Both the position numbers and the translations under genes were made by a program. DNA of 42,104 bases. It comes from an uncultured Oscillospiraceae bacterium (GTDB lineage Bacteria > Bacillota > Clostridia > Oscillospirales > Ruminococcaceae). Shown one piece after another: positions 15,801-24,217 of the stretch (position 1 is the stretch's first letter; every line of letters starts with the position of its first letter). The notes under the pieces were generated by a model. It ran no database searches. It had not been told where the DNA came from and saw only the letters and a list, made by a program, of their open reading frames with translations. Location: contig CABUEI010000017.1 of the NCBI GenBank assembly GCA_902490585.1, forward strand, positions 1 through 42,104, given 5' to 3'.

Positions 15801-17706
15801 GTATAGGCATCATCGGGTTTACAAATGTAGAGAAGCGGTCAACTATCTCCATATTACGCAGCTTTACCGCACCTATTTCGGTTATACGCTCGTTTGCAGG
15901 GTGAAGTCCGGTTGTTTCAATATCGAATACGACAATATCATCTTCAATTTTTATCTTGTCACAGCCGTCTACAACTGCGTTACCGTCATTTACAAAGTAT
16001 GCCTCAAGACCATAAATCACCTTGAAGTCCGGGTCTTCCTTGTTTATCTTCTCAACGGTATTCATAGCCTCAGGATATGCCTGTGCGTTGCCGTGGTCGG
16101 TTATTGCTACTGCCTTGTGACCCCATGCGTGAGCCTGCTTTACAAGCACAGACGGAGCGGTAACAGCGTCCATATCCGACATATTTGTATGCAAATGCAG
16201 TTCTACTCTCTTTTCGGGAGCATTGTCCTGCTTCGGCTTTACCTCGACAAGCATTACCGACTGCGGATTAAAGCAGTTATAGTGCAGGAAGTCGTCCATT
16301 TTGTAACTGCCGTTTGCGAGTATCTTTGTACCGTTCTGTATAAAGCTGTAGCTGTCAAGCTTAGTGTTATAAACGAACAGCTTCATTATCATAGATGAAG
16401 TTCTGTCGCTGAATGCGGCTGTGATTATCGTTGACTTGCCGCTCTTTGTTTCTTTCTTTTCAACGTTGAATATCTCGCCCCATACAGTAACGTTGTCACG
16501 CTCTGTCATTACGCTTGCCATTTCAACGGGCGGATCATTTATCGGCTTGCCCATTACAAGCTTTGCCTTGTTACCGAAATGGGTCGTTTCAAACATCAGC
16601 TCCATTTCCTCAGGCTCTGCAAACACATTAGCCTTTGTCATGGCAGGAGCGGCAGGCGCACTTCCGCCCTGTGAAGAGGGCTTCGGGGCAGGAGTTTTCA
16701 TCGTATAATCGTCACGCAGTGAAACCTGCATTATGTCTGTCGGGTTGAACTGCATCTCGTTTGCAAATGTATCAAGCTTATAGCTTCCCTGCATGACAAA
16801 CACTGCGCCGTCCTCAAGAAAATCGTAATCATCTATGATGTCAGCCTTAGCAAACAGCTTTACAGGTACTCTTCCCGTATCGTCACACAGTGCCGCCGTG
16901 ATTATAGTATAAACACCGTTTCGTGTTTCCTTATGTTCAACTTCGGTAAGCTCGCCCCATACGGTAACGCTGTCGCTCTCCTCGCCGAGCGATTTCAGCG
17001 ACTGCGGAGCTTCTGTTATCTCATTACCGAGATATAAAAGTCCGTCGGGGTTCAGCTTATCTTCAAGATATGTAAGAGTTATCTTTCCCGGACGCTTTCT
17101 CGGCTCGGGTCTTGATTTCTTTCCCCTTGAGCTTTTGCTCTCATTTGCACGCTCTGCCGCTTTTCTGTCTATTTCTTCAAAGTCGGGGAGCGGCTGTGCG
17201 GCGAGTTCCTCATAATATCTTTCATCAAGGTCGGCGTAACCGACAGTAGCGTTTTCGCTGAATTTTACAGTGACGCTCTTTTCGAACACACCCTTTGTGA
17301 ACTTTTCTATTTCCTTGTCTATCTTTTCGCTGTATAAAAGGTCAATTCCGCCGTGCATCAGCGTAAACTCGAATGTGTCGCCGTCGTCGCTTATTTCGGA
17401 GTCGTCCATATATCCGTTTATCACACCATGCGAGGGCTTTAAGATCTGAACAATGTCATAAAGATATGACGGGTTGAAAAGCTCAGGCGCATATTTCGGA
17501 TAGATCCTTACCGACGGCACACCGAGATATTTTTTTATCGCATTGCCCGTTTCCGCAAGCACGCTGTACGGTATCAGTTCATCGGATTCGAGCTGGAGTA
17601 TCATGCTTTTATCCGTTTCATCGCACAGTATCGACAGAAGTTTTGCGTCCGCCGTCTGCTGAGGCATTTCAACCTTATTCAGAAGTTCTTTTAAAATGGC
17701 TGCCAT
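12889..17706 (-). CDS. polC: DNA polymerase III PolC with duplicated OB domain
   Basis: PolC is the replicative polymerase of low-GC Gram-positive bacteria with built-in 3'-5' proofreading. At 1605 residues it is longer than the usual ~1440. Order: N-terminal domain (1-200), a basic linker (190-208), OB domain 1 (247-328), a Pro/Ala/Ser linker, OB domain 2 (406-487), PHP domain from 500 (VELHLHTNMSDMDAV, ITDHGN), the DEDD exonuclease inserted at 591-750 (FDIETTGL, HNAKFDVSFI, HHRAVADAEM), then the polymerase. The latter has a four-Cys zinc site (C1078, C1081, C1103, C1106) and the catalytic PDIDLNF at 1131-1137. The extra OB copy accounts for much of the added length. It follows ispG after 16 bases. 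Confidence 0.97.
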   Translation of the reverse strand: MAAILKELLNKVEMPQQTADAKLLSILCDETDKSMILQLESDELIPYSVLAETGNAIKKYLGVPSVRIYPKYAPELFNPSYLYDIVQILKPSHGVINGYMDDSEISDDGDTFEFTLMHGGIDLLYSEKIDKEIEKFTKGVFEKSVTVKFSENATVGYADLDERYYEELAAQPLPDFEEIDRKAAERANESKSSRGKKSRPEPRKRPGKITLTYLEDKLNPDGLLYLGNEITEAPQSLKSLGEESDSVTVWGELTEVEHKETRNGVYTIITAALCDDTGRVPVKLFAKADIIDDYDFLEDGAVFVMQGSYKLDTFANEMQFNPTDIMQVSLRDDYTMKTPAPKPSSQGGSAPAAPAMTKANVFAEPEEMELMFETTHFGNKAKLVMGKPINDPPVEMASVMTERDNVTVWGEIFNVEKKETKSGKSTIITAAFSDRTSSMIMKLFVYNTKLDSYSFIQNGTKILANGSYKMDDFLHYNCFNPQSVMLVEVKPKQDNAPEKRVELHLHTNMSDMDAVTAPSVLVKQAHAWGHKAVAITDHGNAQAYPEAMNTVEKINKEDPDFKVIYGLEAYFVNDGNAVVDGCDKIKIEDDIVVFDIETTGLHPANERITEIGAVKLRNMEIVDRFSTFVNPMMPIPSNITELTGITDDMVADAPTEDIAVTDFMTFCGNAPVCAHNAKFDVSFIRSAAARMDKNFDNPVVDTLSIAKAALKGIKNYKLDTIAKYFKLGDFDHHRAVADAEMLCMIYMHIVSDTRKTAKLEYIGDFNTAFGSVDIKKLPTYHQIILVKNKVGLKNLYRLISASNLDYFYKKPRIPKSLLSQYREGLIIGSACEAGELFRAILEKESQEKIEEIASFYDYLEIQPIGNNMFLLRNGKVNSEEDLRDLNRAIVELGDRMGKPVVATCDVHFKDPEDAVFREVLQAGQGYEDFANQPPLYFRTTEEMLEEFAYLGEEKAKEVVITNTNKIADMVEVVRPIPTGTYPPHIDGADEELQQLCWDRAHAWYGDDLPETVEKRLKKELDSIIKHGFAVLYMIAQKLVAFSEKNGYLVGSRGSVGSSVVAIMAGISEVNPLPPHYRCPKCRHNEFILDGSYGSGFDLPPKKCPNCDIDMIRDGHDIPFETFLGFDGDKSPDIDLNFSGEVQGKVHRYTEELFGKDHVFKAGTISAVQEKTAEGFVRKWLEKKGMTANPAEISRLAAGCTGVKRTTSQHPGGMVVVPSEYEVYDFTAVQHPADKTESDMITTHFDFHALHDTILKLDELGHDVPTLYKHLEDMTGIKIADVPTSDPKVMELFTSTEPLGIKEEDLGVSSGTYGIPEFGTPFTLQMLKDAQPKKFSDLLQISGLSHGTDVWLGNAQELISNGTCTISEVIGCRDDIMVYLMHKGLEPKLAFKIMEITRKGNAKKLFDENIYKAFEENNVPQWYIESCKKIKYMFPKAHAAAYVTGAVKLCWFKVYYPSEFYSAVLTKHTENIDVKTVLGGKESVRNKIQLIQSNPDATAKDKGMLDALLLIYEMMLRGITFLPVDYKKSRATTYAIEDGNLRLPFLAVEGCGENAAIKLKEVIDKGDFICLEDIQAQSGINSTVLGKLYDMNVFGDLPQSAQISFF

Positions 17707-17722
17707 TATTTCACGTTCCTTA

Positions 17723-18775
17723 TCAGTTTTCTTTATCGCTTACTATATTACCGATTTCGTTCATAAGCTCATCAACGAGCTTTTCTTCGGACACTCTGCG
17801 GATAACTTCACCCTTTTTGAAGATTATACCCTCGCCCTTTGCACCTGCTATACCGATGTCGGCTTCTCTCGCTTCGCCCGGACCGTTTACAACACAGCCC
17901 ATTACGGCAATCTTTATATCGGCGGTTATATCTCTTGTTCGTTCCTCGACCTGCTTTGCTATAGATATAAGGTCTATTCCCGTTCTGCCGCAGGTGGGAC
18001 AGGAAACTATCTGTACTCCGCCGCCTATTCCCACAGCTTTAAGTATATCCTTTGCGGCATAGATCTCTTCAACCGGGTCGGCTGTCAGCGATACCCTTAT
18101 AGTGTCGCCTATTCCGTCAAGGAGCAGTGAGCCTATTCCTGCCGCAGACTTGATTATTCCCATTCGTGTCGTACCTGCTTCTGTAACGCCGAGGTGAAGA
18201 GGATAATCGTACATTTCGTGTATCAGTCTGTAACTTTCAGTCATAAGTTTTACATCGGACGATTTAACCGAAAGCACTATATCGTCAAAATCATATTCAC
18301 GGAGCATTTCAACATGACGTGAAGCACTCTCGGCAAGCGCCTGTGCAGTCGGTCCGCCGTATTTTGCAAGCAGTTCACGCTCGACCGAACCGCTGTTTAC
18401 GCCTATTCTTATCGGGATATTACGGTTACGGCAAGCGTCCGCTACAGCCTTTACCCTGTTCTTATCGCCTATATTGCCCGGATTTATTCTTATCTTGTCA
18501 ACGCCTGCCGCCGCACATTCGAGTGCTATCTTATAGTCGAAATGAATATCGGCAACAACAGGTATATTTACCGCATTTTTAAGTGCATAAATAAGCTCTG
18601 CGTTCTTGACGTTCGGCACTGCTGTGCGTATTATCTCACAGCCTGCCTTTTCAAGCTCAATTGCCTGCTTTACGTTACCCTCTACATCGTCCGCAGGGAT
18701 ATTCAGCATCGACTGTATATATATATGCTCTCCTCCGAGAGTAAGATTTCCTACTTTAACTTTTTTCCTGCTCAT
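17723..18775 (-). CDS. ispG: 4-hydroxy-3-methylbut-2-en-1-yl diphosphate synthase IspG
   Basis: IspG (GcpE) reduces MEcPP to HMBPP with a [4Fe-4S] cluster in the MEP isoprenoid pathway. The 350-residue bacterial form has a TIM barrel with VADIHFDYKIAL (74-85), IRINPGNIG (96-103), and the ferredoxin-like C-terminal domain with the cluster ligands C259 and C262 (SCPTCGRT), C294 (GCVVNGPGE) and E301. All expected ligands are present. It lies between rseP and polC where B. subtilis has proS, and one base after the rseP stop. With dxr two genes upstream it places two MEP steps in this transcript. Confidence 0.97.
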   Translation of the reverse strand: MSRKKVKVGNLTLGGEHIYIQSMLNIPADDVEGNVKQAIELEKAGCEIIRTAVPNVKNAELIYALKNAVNIPVVADIHFDYKIALECAAAGVDKIRINPGNIGDKNRVKAVADACRNRNIPIRIGVNSGSVERELLAKYGGPTAQALAESASRHVEMLREYDFDDIVLSVKSSDVKLMTESYRLIHEMYDYPLHLGVTEAGTTRMGIIKSAAGIGSLLLDGIGDTIRVSLTADPVEEIYAAKDILKAVGIGGGVQIVSCPTCGRTGIDLISIAKQVEERTRDITADIKIAVMGCVVNGPGEAREADIGIAGAKGEGIIFKKGEVIRRVSEEKLVDELMNEIGNIVSDKEN

Positions 18776-18776
18776 T

Positions 18777-20009
18777 TTAACCGCCCGTAAATATTCTTAA
18801 AATGTCATTGAACGTCACTATAACCATAAGCACCATAAGCGCAACGATACCGATAAAATGCACCATGCCCTCATGCTCCGCCTTGACCGGCTTTCCTCTT
18901 ATCAGTTCTATGAACAGGAACACAAGACGTCCGCCGTCCATAGCAGGTATCGGCAGAAGGTTTACAATGCCGACATTTATCGCAATAAGTGCCGCCAGAG
19001 TCATAAGCGAACCCCAGCCGAACGATGCAACCGTGCTTACGCTCTGTACAACACCGATAGGTCCTGACATTTCGTTAAGTCCGTATGTGCCGTTAAGCAG
19101 ATTGCCGAATGATATCCAGATAAGTCTGCCGTATGAAATGAAGTCGGCACACGCTGTCTGTATCACATTCACAAAATTATGCTTCTGACCGTAAACGATG
19201 AAGTCAAGATACATATTGTTCTCTTCCGAGGTATATCCGTTCTTGTATTCATCGGCTATTGCCGTAAACGACTTTGCAAACTGAGCATCGTTCTTTTCAA
19301 GCTCACTGAAAGCTTCTGTATAACTGTTGGTATCTATATCAAAATACGCTGTGGGGAGTTCGGCATAGCCCTCTTTTTCGCCCACCAGCTTTTTATATTC
19401 CGAAATCATCTTTGCATAAGAGAGTGACGCAAACTTAACGTCACTCAGCTCTACTGTCTGACCGTTACGCTCTACCACAAAGTCATAGCTGTAATACTGC
19501 GAGCCGATACCTCTTGACTGCGAGTTTGACAGCTGGAACGAAATATCCATAGTCGTATAGATATTCATGCCGTTGATTTTCAGTATCTTATCATCAGCCT
19601 GAAGCACAGAAGAGCTTATCGCACCCTCCTGGAATCCCGCAACTGTAGTTGTAGTCACACTGTTTGAACAAAGTACCGAAATAATACAGAAGACAAATCC
19701 CAGGACAAAGTTCATAAACGCACCTGCGGCAATTACGAGTATTCTCATCCATACGGGTCTGTTTCTGAAGCTTCTCGGGTCATCGTTTTCAACATCCTCA
19801 TCAAGCATGACCGAGCCGCCTATCGGAAGAGCCTTAAAAGCAAACACGGTTTCGCCGATACGTTTTTTGAATAACTTCGGTCCCATACCTATTGCAAATT
19901 CTTTTACTTTCATATTGCAAAGTTTTGCAACGGTAAAATGACCGAATTCGTGTACGAGTATAATTATAAAGAACAGAAGTATTCCGAGTAAAATATTGAG
20001 TATGTTCAA
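18777..20009 (-). CDS. rseP: RseP/RasP-type site-2 membrane metalloprotease
   Basis: An M50 intramembrane protease that cleaves anti-sigma factors and leftover signal peptides within the membrane. The 410-residue protein has the zinc motif HEFGH at 20-24 in its first transmembrane helix, a second helix around 95-115, a single PDZ-like domain starting near residue 125 (ADDKILKINGMNI), a long loop, and the third conserved membrane motif NLLPIPAMDGGRLVF near residue 350. A final helix follows (VALMVLMVIVTF). It sits between dxr and ispG as in many Firmicutes, and could act on the membrane partner of the ECF sigma factor at 28334-29496, though that is only a possibility. Confidence 0.95.
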   Translation of the reverse strand: MNILNILLGILLFFIIILVHEFGHFTVAKLCNMKVKEFAIGMGPKLFKKRIGETVFAFKALPIGGSVMLDEDVENDDPRSFRNRPVWMRILVIAAGAFMNFVLGFVFCIISVLCSNSVTTTTVAGFQEGAISSSVLQADDKILKINGMNIYTTMDISFQLSNSQSRGIGSQYYSYDFVVERNGQTVELSDVKFASLSYAKMISEYKKLVGEKEGYAELPTAYFDIDTNSYTEAFSELEKNDAQFAKSFTAIADEYKNGYTSEENNMYLDFIVYGQKHNFVNVIQTACADFISYGRLIWISFGNLLNGTYGLNEMSGPIGVVQSVSTVASFGWGSLMTLAALIAINVGIVNLLPIPAMDGGRLVFLFIELIRGKPVKAEHEGMVHFIGIVALMVLMVIVTFNDILRIFTGG

Positions 20010-20024
20010 ATGTGCCTCCTTGTT

Positions 20025-21170
20025 TTAAGCGTGTGCAATAATGTATTCTTTTGCTGTGCTTTCACTGTCCAGTATATTGCCGAGAGTTACCTCTTTGTGC
20101 TCCCTGATATTCTCGCAAGCGTCGGCTACAAGCTCGCCTATGCGATAAAACGGTATCTTGTCCTCAAGGAACAGTCCTACCGCCGCCTCATTTGCGCTGT
20201 TCAGGATTGTGCAGGCTGTCCCGCCCTTTTTTATCATCCTTTTTGCATACTTCAGACAGAGGAATGTTTCCTCGTCCGCCTTCTCGAATGTCAGCGTTCC
20301 TACATCAAAAAGCGAGAGTCTTTTTGCCGGTGACGGCAGTCTTTCAGGGTACGTCAGTGCAAACTGAATGGGTATTCTCATATCCGGAACGCCCATCTGC
20401 CCTATAACCGAGCCGTCCTCGAACTCCACCGCAGAGTGAAGAATACTCTGTCTGTGCACGTTTATCTCCACCTGTTCGGGCTTTACTCCGAACAGCCACA
20501 CCGCCTCGATCAGCTCAAGCCCTTTATTCATCAGCGTTGCGCTGTCGGTGGTTATCTTCTGACCCATGTTCCAGTTGGGGTGCTTCAGTGCCTGTGCCTT
20601 GGTAACACTTTTGAGCATGTCATAAGTATAACTGAAGAAAGGACCTCCCGATGCCGTCAGCAGTATGCGTTCAATCTTACTGCCGCCGCTTGCCATAAGC
20701 GACTGGAATATAGCCGAATGTTCGCTGTCTATAGGCAGTATCGGCAGATTTTTCTCTTTTGCCTTATTCATCACAAGCTCGCCGCCCGTTACCAGCGTTT
20801 CCTTGTTAGCGAGCGCTACCTTATTGCCGGCATCGAGTGCCGCAAGCGTCGGTCGCAGTCCTACCATGCCAACGACAGAATTTACGACAGCGTCGGTTTT
20901 CTGCGATGCAACTTCACACAGTCCGTCCATTCCGCAAAGTACATTTATATCTGTGTCGGAAAGACGCTGTTTCATGTCGTTATAACGGTTTTCGTCATAT
21001 ATGCAGACGGTACCCGGCATAAATTCACGAGCCTGCTTTTCAAGCAGTTCGGTATTTTTTGCGGCGCACAGCGCAGTCGGTTTAATGCCGTGCATGCGGC
21101 ATACGTCAAGCGTCTGCGTACCTATCGAACCTGTACTGCCGAGCAGAGCTATATTCTTTATAATACTCAA
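20025..21170 (-). CDS. dxr: 1-deoxy-D-xylulose 5-phosphate reductoisomerase
   Basis: Dxr makes MEP from DXP using NADPH, the committed step of the MEP pathway. The 381-residue protein has GSTGSIGTQTLDVCR (11-25), the NADPH loop; NKETLVTGGELV near 122; LPIDSEHSAIFQ with metal ligands Asp and Glu near 150; TASGGPFF; and MGQKITTDSATLMNKGLELIEAVWLF with the third acidic ligand. All catalytic signatures are intact. It is 68 bases downstream of cdsA, a gap that holds a 10-bp stem-loop, and 15 bases before rseP. Confidence 0.97.
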   Translation of the reverse strand: MSIIKNIALLGSTGSIGTQTLDVCRMHGIKPTALCAAKNTELLEKQAREFMPGTVCIYDENRYNDMKQRLSDTDINVLCGMDGLCEVASQKTDAVVNSVVGMVGLRPTLAALDAGNKVALANKETLVTGGELVMNKAKEKNLPILPIDSEHSAIFQSLMASGGSKIERILLTASGGPFFSYTYDMLKSVTKAQALKHPNWNMGQKITTDSATLMNKGLELIEAVWLFGVKPEQVEINVHRQSILHSAVEFEDGSVIGQMGVPDMRIPIQFALTYPERLPSPAKRLSLFDVGTLTFEKADEETFLCLKYAKRMIKKGGTACTILNSANEAAVGLFLEDKIPFYRIGELVADACENIREHKEVTLGNILDSESTAKEYIIAHA

Positions 21171-21192
21171 TTGTTACCTCTTTATGACAAAT

Positions 21193-21221
21193 AATGCCGA
21201 AGAGTATTCCGCTTCGGCATT
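21193..21221 (-). other. Stem-loop between cdsA and dxr
   Basis: AATGCCGAAG and CTTCGGCATT pair over 10 bp around a 9-base loop. On the minus strand the stem is followed by ATTTGTC, a poor T-tract, so it could be a weak attenuator or an RNA processing site rather than a full terminator. Confidence 0.6.
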
Positions 21222-21238
21222 GTAATTTGATTTTACGA

Positions 21239-22090
21239 TTATGCTATTTGGGTTACGGGGAAATATATCTGGAACATCATATACGCAAAGGGTGCGGCAA
21301 GCAGAACGCTGTCAAAGCGGTCAAGAATACCGCCGTGTCCCGGCAGTATATTGCCGAAATCCTTTACGGAGCATTCACGCTTTACAAGTGATGCGGACAG
21401 ATCTCCGACAACACCCAGTCCCGATATAACCAGTGCGAGTATAGTGAGATATACCCAGTTTACGCTGAATGTATGCACTCCGCCGTTTATCATGCTGTCG
21501 ATAAGCTCATAGGCAAAGCTCATTATTACAGCAAAAACGCCCGATGTGATAATTCCGCCTGCAAAGCCCTCCCAGGTCTTCTTGGGGCTTATAGCGGGGC
21601 ACATCTTATGCTTGCCGAGAAAAGTTCCGACAAAATAAGCTCCTGCATCGCCGATCCATGCGCTTACCATAGTGTAAACGATAAGGAAAGTAGCGTGTTC
21701 GGGGAATTTTGTACGCATAAATGCGATCGAGCAAAGCGCAAGCGGTATTGTTATCGATATAAATGCAACAAGAGAGACCTGCTCAAATCTTGCCTTCTCG
21801 TGATTGAACAGCATTCCGAGAAGCATTATAACGACAAAGCCGAAATATATCAGCTTTACGTTGTTCCTCAGAGGCTCTATCCAGAACAGAATAGGTGTGA
21901 TCGCCGCAAATAAAAGGCTTACGGCAGATGTGAACTTATTCTTCAGATATTTGGTAGTAACGAGCATTTCGTACACTGCTATAACCGAAAAAGCCGTCAT
22001 AGCAACGTAGTAGAGTATCTCGTTGTTCAGCGCAATTATTAATATACCGATCGGTATCGCTACCAGAGCGGTCACAATTCTGGTTACCAT
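21239..22090 (-). CDS. cdsA: Phosphatidate cytidylyltransferase CdsA
   Basis: CdsA makes CDP-diacylglycerol from phosphatidate and CTP, the branch point to all phospholipids. The 283-residue integral membrane protein shows about seven or eight hydrophobic segments and the family signature near the C-terminus: KRECSVKDFGNILPGHGGILDRFDS, where the metal-binding Asp residues lie, preceded by SPKKTWEGFAGG. The position between uppS and dxr is the standard Firmicutes order. It starts 30 bases after the uppS stop. Confidence 0.97.
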   Translation of the reverse strand: MVTRIVTALVAIPIGILIIALNNEILYYVAMTAFSVIAVYEMLVTTKYLKNKFTSAVSLLFAAITPILFWIEPLRNNVKLIYFGFVVIMLLGMLFNHEKARFEQVSLVAFISITIPLALCSIAFMRTKFPEHATFLIVYTMVSAWIGDAGAYFVGTFLGKHKMCPAISPKKTWEGFAGGIITSGVFAVIMSFAYELIDSMINGGVHTFSVNWVYLTILALVISGLGVVGDLSASLVKRECSVKDFGNILPGHGGILDRFDSVLLAAPFAYMMFQIYFPVTQIA

Positions 22091-22120
22091 CTTGTAGTTC
22101 TTTTTCCTTTCAGAAGTGCA

Positions 22121-22843
22121 TTACAGTCCGCCGAATCTCCGGTTTCTCCTTGCGTACTCGTTACAAGCCGCAATAAGATCCTTCTTTGTGAAATCCGGCC
22201 ACAGAACATCCATGAACAATAGCTCGGCATAAGCTCCCTGCCAGATAAGGAAGTTGGATGTTCTCTGCTCTCCGCTCGGTCTTATGATAAGATCAACCGG
22301 AGGAATGCCCTTTGTATAAAGATAATTGTCAAAGTCGTCCTCGGTAAAGTCGTCAAGGTTTACCTTTCCGTCCTTATAATCCTGCGCAAGACGCTTTGCG
22401 GCAGTCAGTATCTCGTCCTTACCGCCGTAATTCAATGCGACGAGAACGTACAGACCGTCGTTATTCTTTGATATTTCTTCGATCTCGACAAGTCTTGCCT
22501 GTATATCTTCCGCAAATGCAGACTTATCGCCAAGGAAGATTATCCTTGTATTCTTCTGCGCCATACTGCGTATATCGTCAAGATATTTTTCAAGCAGTTT
22601 CATTATGGCGTCAACTTCATCTTTCGGACGTTTCCAGTTTTCGGTTGAAAACGCATAGAAAGTGCAGTATTTTATTCCGATATCACGGCAGTGCTCAACA
22701 GTGCGCCTGAATACCTTTGCGCCCTGTGAATGACCTGCTTTTCTCGGAAGTCCTCTTTTTTTAGCCCACCTGCCGTTTCCGTCCATGATAAATCCGACAT
22801 GGAGCGGAACGCACGGTAAAGCATCTTTATTTATATCAGCCAA
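22121..22843 (-). CDS. uppS: Isoprenyl transferase (undecaprenyl diphosphate synthase) UppS
   Basis: UppS adds isopentenyl units in cis to make the C55 carrier lipid for peptidoglycan. The 240-residue protein has HVGFIMDGNGRWAKKRGLPRKAGHSQG with catalytic D21, then YCTFYAFSTENWKRP, and the C-terminal DLIIRPSGEQRTSNFLIWQGAYAELLF. All elements of cis-prenyltransferases are in order. It lies 15 bases after frr and uses the isoprenoid products of dxr and ispG in the same transcript. Confidence 0.97.
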   Translation of the reverse strand: MADINKDALPCVPLHVGFIMDGNGRWAKKRGLPRKAGHSQGAKVFRRTVEHCRDIGIKYCTFYAFSTENWKRPKDEVDAIMKLLEKYLDDIRSMAQKNTRIIFLGDKSAFAEDIQARLVEIEEISKNNDGLYVLVALNYGGKDEILTAAKRLAQDYKDGKVNLDDFTEDDFDNYLYTKGIPPVDLIIRPSGEQRTSNFLIWQGAYAELLFMDVLWPDFTKKDLIAACNEYARRNRRFGGL

Positions 22844-22858
22844 TTCAATTACCGATAA

Positions 22859-23413
22859 TTAAACTGTCATGATCTCTTTTTCTTTTGCGCTGCTTGCGGC
22901 GTCCATTTCGTCACAGTACTTGTCTGTGAGCTTCTGAACGTCCTTTTCGCAGTTCTTGAGATCGTCCTCGGTTATTTCGTTGTTCTTCTTCATAGCCTTG
23001 AACTTTTCCATAGCGTCACGGCGAACGTTGCGGACAGCTACCTTACCTTCCTCGGCGATCTTCTTTACCTGCTTGCAAAGCTCTTTTCTTCTTTCCTCTG
23101 TGAGCTGGGGGAATGTGATACGGATAGCCTTACCGTCGTTTGTGGGAGTAATTCCGATATCGCTTGCAAGGATAGCCTTTTCGATTGACTTCAGTGTTGA
23201 AGCGTCCCAGGGAGTGATAACAAGCACTCTTGCCTCTGAAACCGCTACAGCCGCCATAGCGTTTATCTGTGTGGGTACTCCGTAATAGTCAACGGTTACT
23301 TTGTCTAAAACTGCGGGGTTGGCTCTTCCTGCACGGATCGATGCGTATTCTGTTTCAACAGCGGCTACGCACTTGCCCATTTTGTCCTTAGCGGTATTGA
23401 TTACGTCTTTCAT
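22859..23413 (-). CDS. frr: Ribosome recycling factor Frr
   Basis: Frr splits post-termination ribosomes together with EF-G. The 184-residue protein has the expected tRNA-like two-domain layout: RAGRANPAVLDKVTVDYYGVPTQ (27-49) for the hinge and domain II, NDGKAIRITFPQLTEERRKEL around 95-115, and the basic helix KVAVRNVRRDAMEKFK. It is 50 bases downstream of pyrH, matching the widespread pyrH-frr pair. Confidence 0.97.
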   Translation of the reverse strand: MKDVINTAKDKMGKCVAAVETEYASIRAGRANPAVLDKVTVDYYGVPTQINAMAAVAVSEARVLVITPWDASTLKSIEKAILASDIGITPTNDGKAIRITFPQLTEERRKELCKQVKKIAEEGKVAVRNVRRDAMEKFKAMKKNNEITEDDLKNCEKDVQKLTDKYCDEMDAASSAKEKEIMTV

Positions 23414-23463
23414 TGGTTAATTTCCTTTCGGGTGTATATTATCGTTTTTTATTTACCTGTAGC

Positions 23464-24183
23464 TTACTTGTCGCTGACTACCGTACCTATCTTCTTGCCC
23501 ATTACTGCGTCAAAGATATTATCCGGTCTGCTCAGATCGAATACCAGGATAGGCGTCTTGTTTTCACGGCACATTGCGGCAGCCGCGCTGTCCATGACCT
23601 TAAGGCTCTGTACAAGTATCTGCTGATGTGTGAGTGAATCATACTTAACAGCGTCGTCATACTTGTGGGGATCCTTGTCGTAGATACCGTCAACCATTGT
23701 AGCCTTGAGCAGTATATCGGCATTTATTTCTGCGGCTCTCAGTGCGGCGGCACTGTCGGTCGAGAAGAACGGGCTTCCCGTACCGCAACCGAATATTACT
23801 ATTCTGCCCTTTTCAAAGTGTCTTATAGCTTTCTGTCTTATATAAGGCTCTGCGACCTGCTTCATATCTATAGCCGTCTGTACACGCACCTGGCAGCCCA
23901 GACTTTCAAGCACATCTGCAACAGCAAGTGCATTCATGGCAGTTGCAAGCATACCGATATGGTCTGCTCTTACTCTGTCCATGCTCTCGCTTGAACGACC
24001 TCTCCAGTAGTTGCCGCCGCCGACAACTATACCGATCTCGGTGCCGACATCATAGCACTTCTTTATGCTCTTGCATATTTCGGTAACAGTGGGCATATCA
24101 AGTCCCATCTTCTTGTCGCCTGCAAGCGCTTCACCGCTGAGCTTTAAAAGTATTCTCCTGTACTTTGGCTGATTTTCGGACAT
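23464..24183 (-). CDS. pyrH: UMP kinase PyrH
   Basis: PyrH phosphorylates UMP to UDP and belongs to the amino-acid-kinase fold, unlike eukaryotic UMP/CMP kinases. With the start at 24183 (AAAGGA about 9 bases upstream) the protein is 239 residues, a normal length; an upstream TTG at 24228 would overlap hom and has no ribosome site. Landmarks are ILLKLSGEALAG, GIVVGGGNYWRGR, DHIGMLATAMNALA and GTGSPFFSTDSAAALRAAEI. The gene follows hom by 34 bases, where B. subtilis would have rpsB-tsf, so hom appears to have joined this cluster. Confidence 0.96.
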   Translation of the reverse strand: MSENQPKYRRILLKLSGEALAGDKKMGLDMPTVTEICKSIKKCYDVGTEIGIVVGGGNYWRGRSSESMDRVRADHIGMLATAMNALAVADVLESLGCQVRVQTAIDMKQVAEPYIRQKAIRHFEKGRIVIFGCGTGSPFFSTDSAAALRAAEINADILLKATMVDGIYDKDPHKYDDAVKYDSLTHQQILVQSLKVMDSAAAAMCRENKTPILVFDLSRPDNIFDAVMGKKIGTVVSDK

Positions 24184-24217
24184 ATTGTTTTTCCTTTCAG
24201 ATGGCAAATTTAGTTTA

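Noticed and set aside
20436..21194. 252-codon open frame on the plus strand opposite dxr
   Set aside because: It is antisense to an intact dxr whose motifs are all in place; the frame is a by-product of codon bias. The same holds for the long antisense frames at 820-1296, 13403-14023 and 34797-35417.
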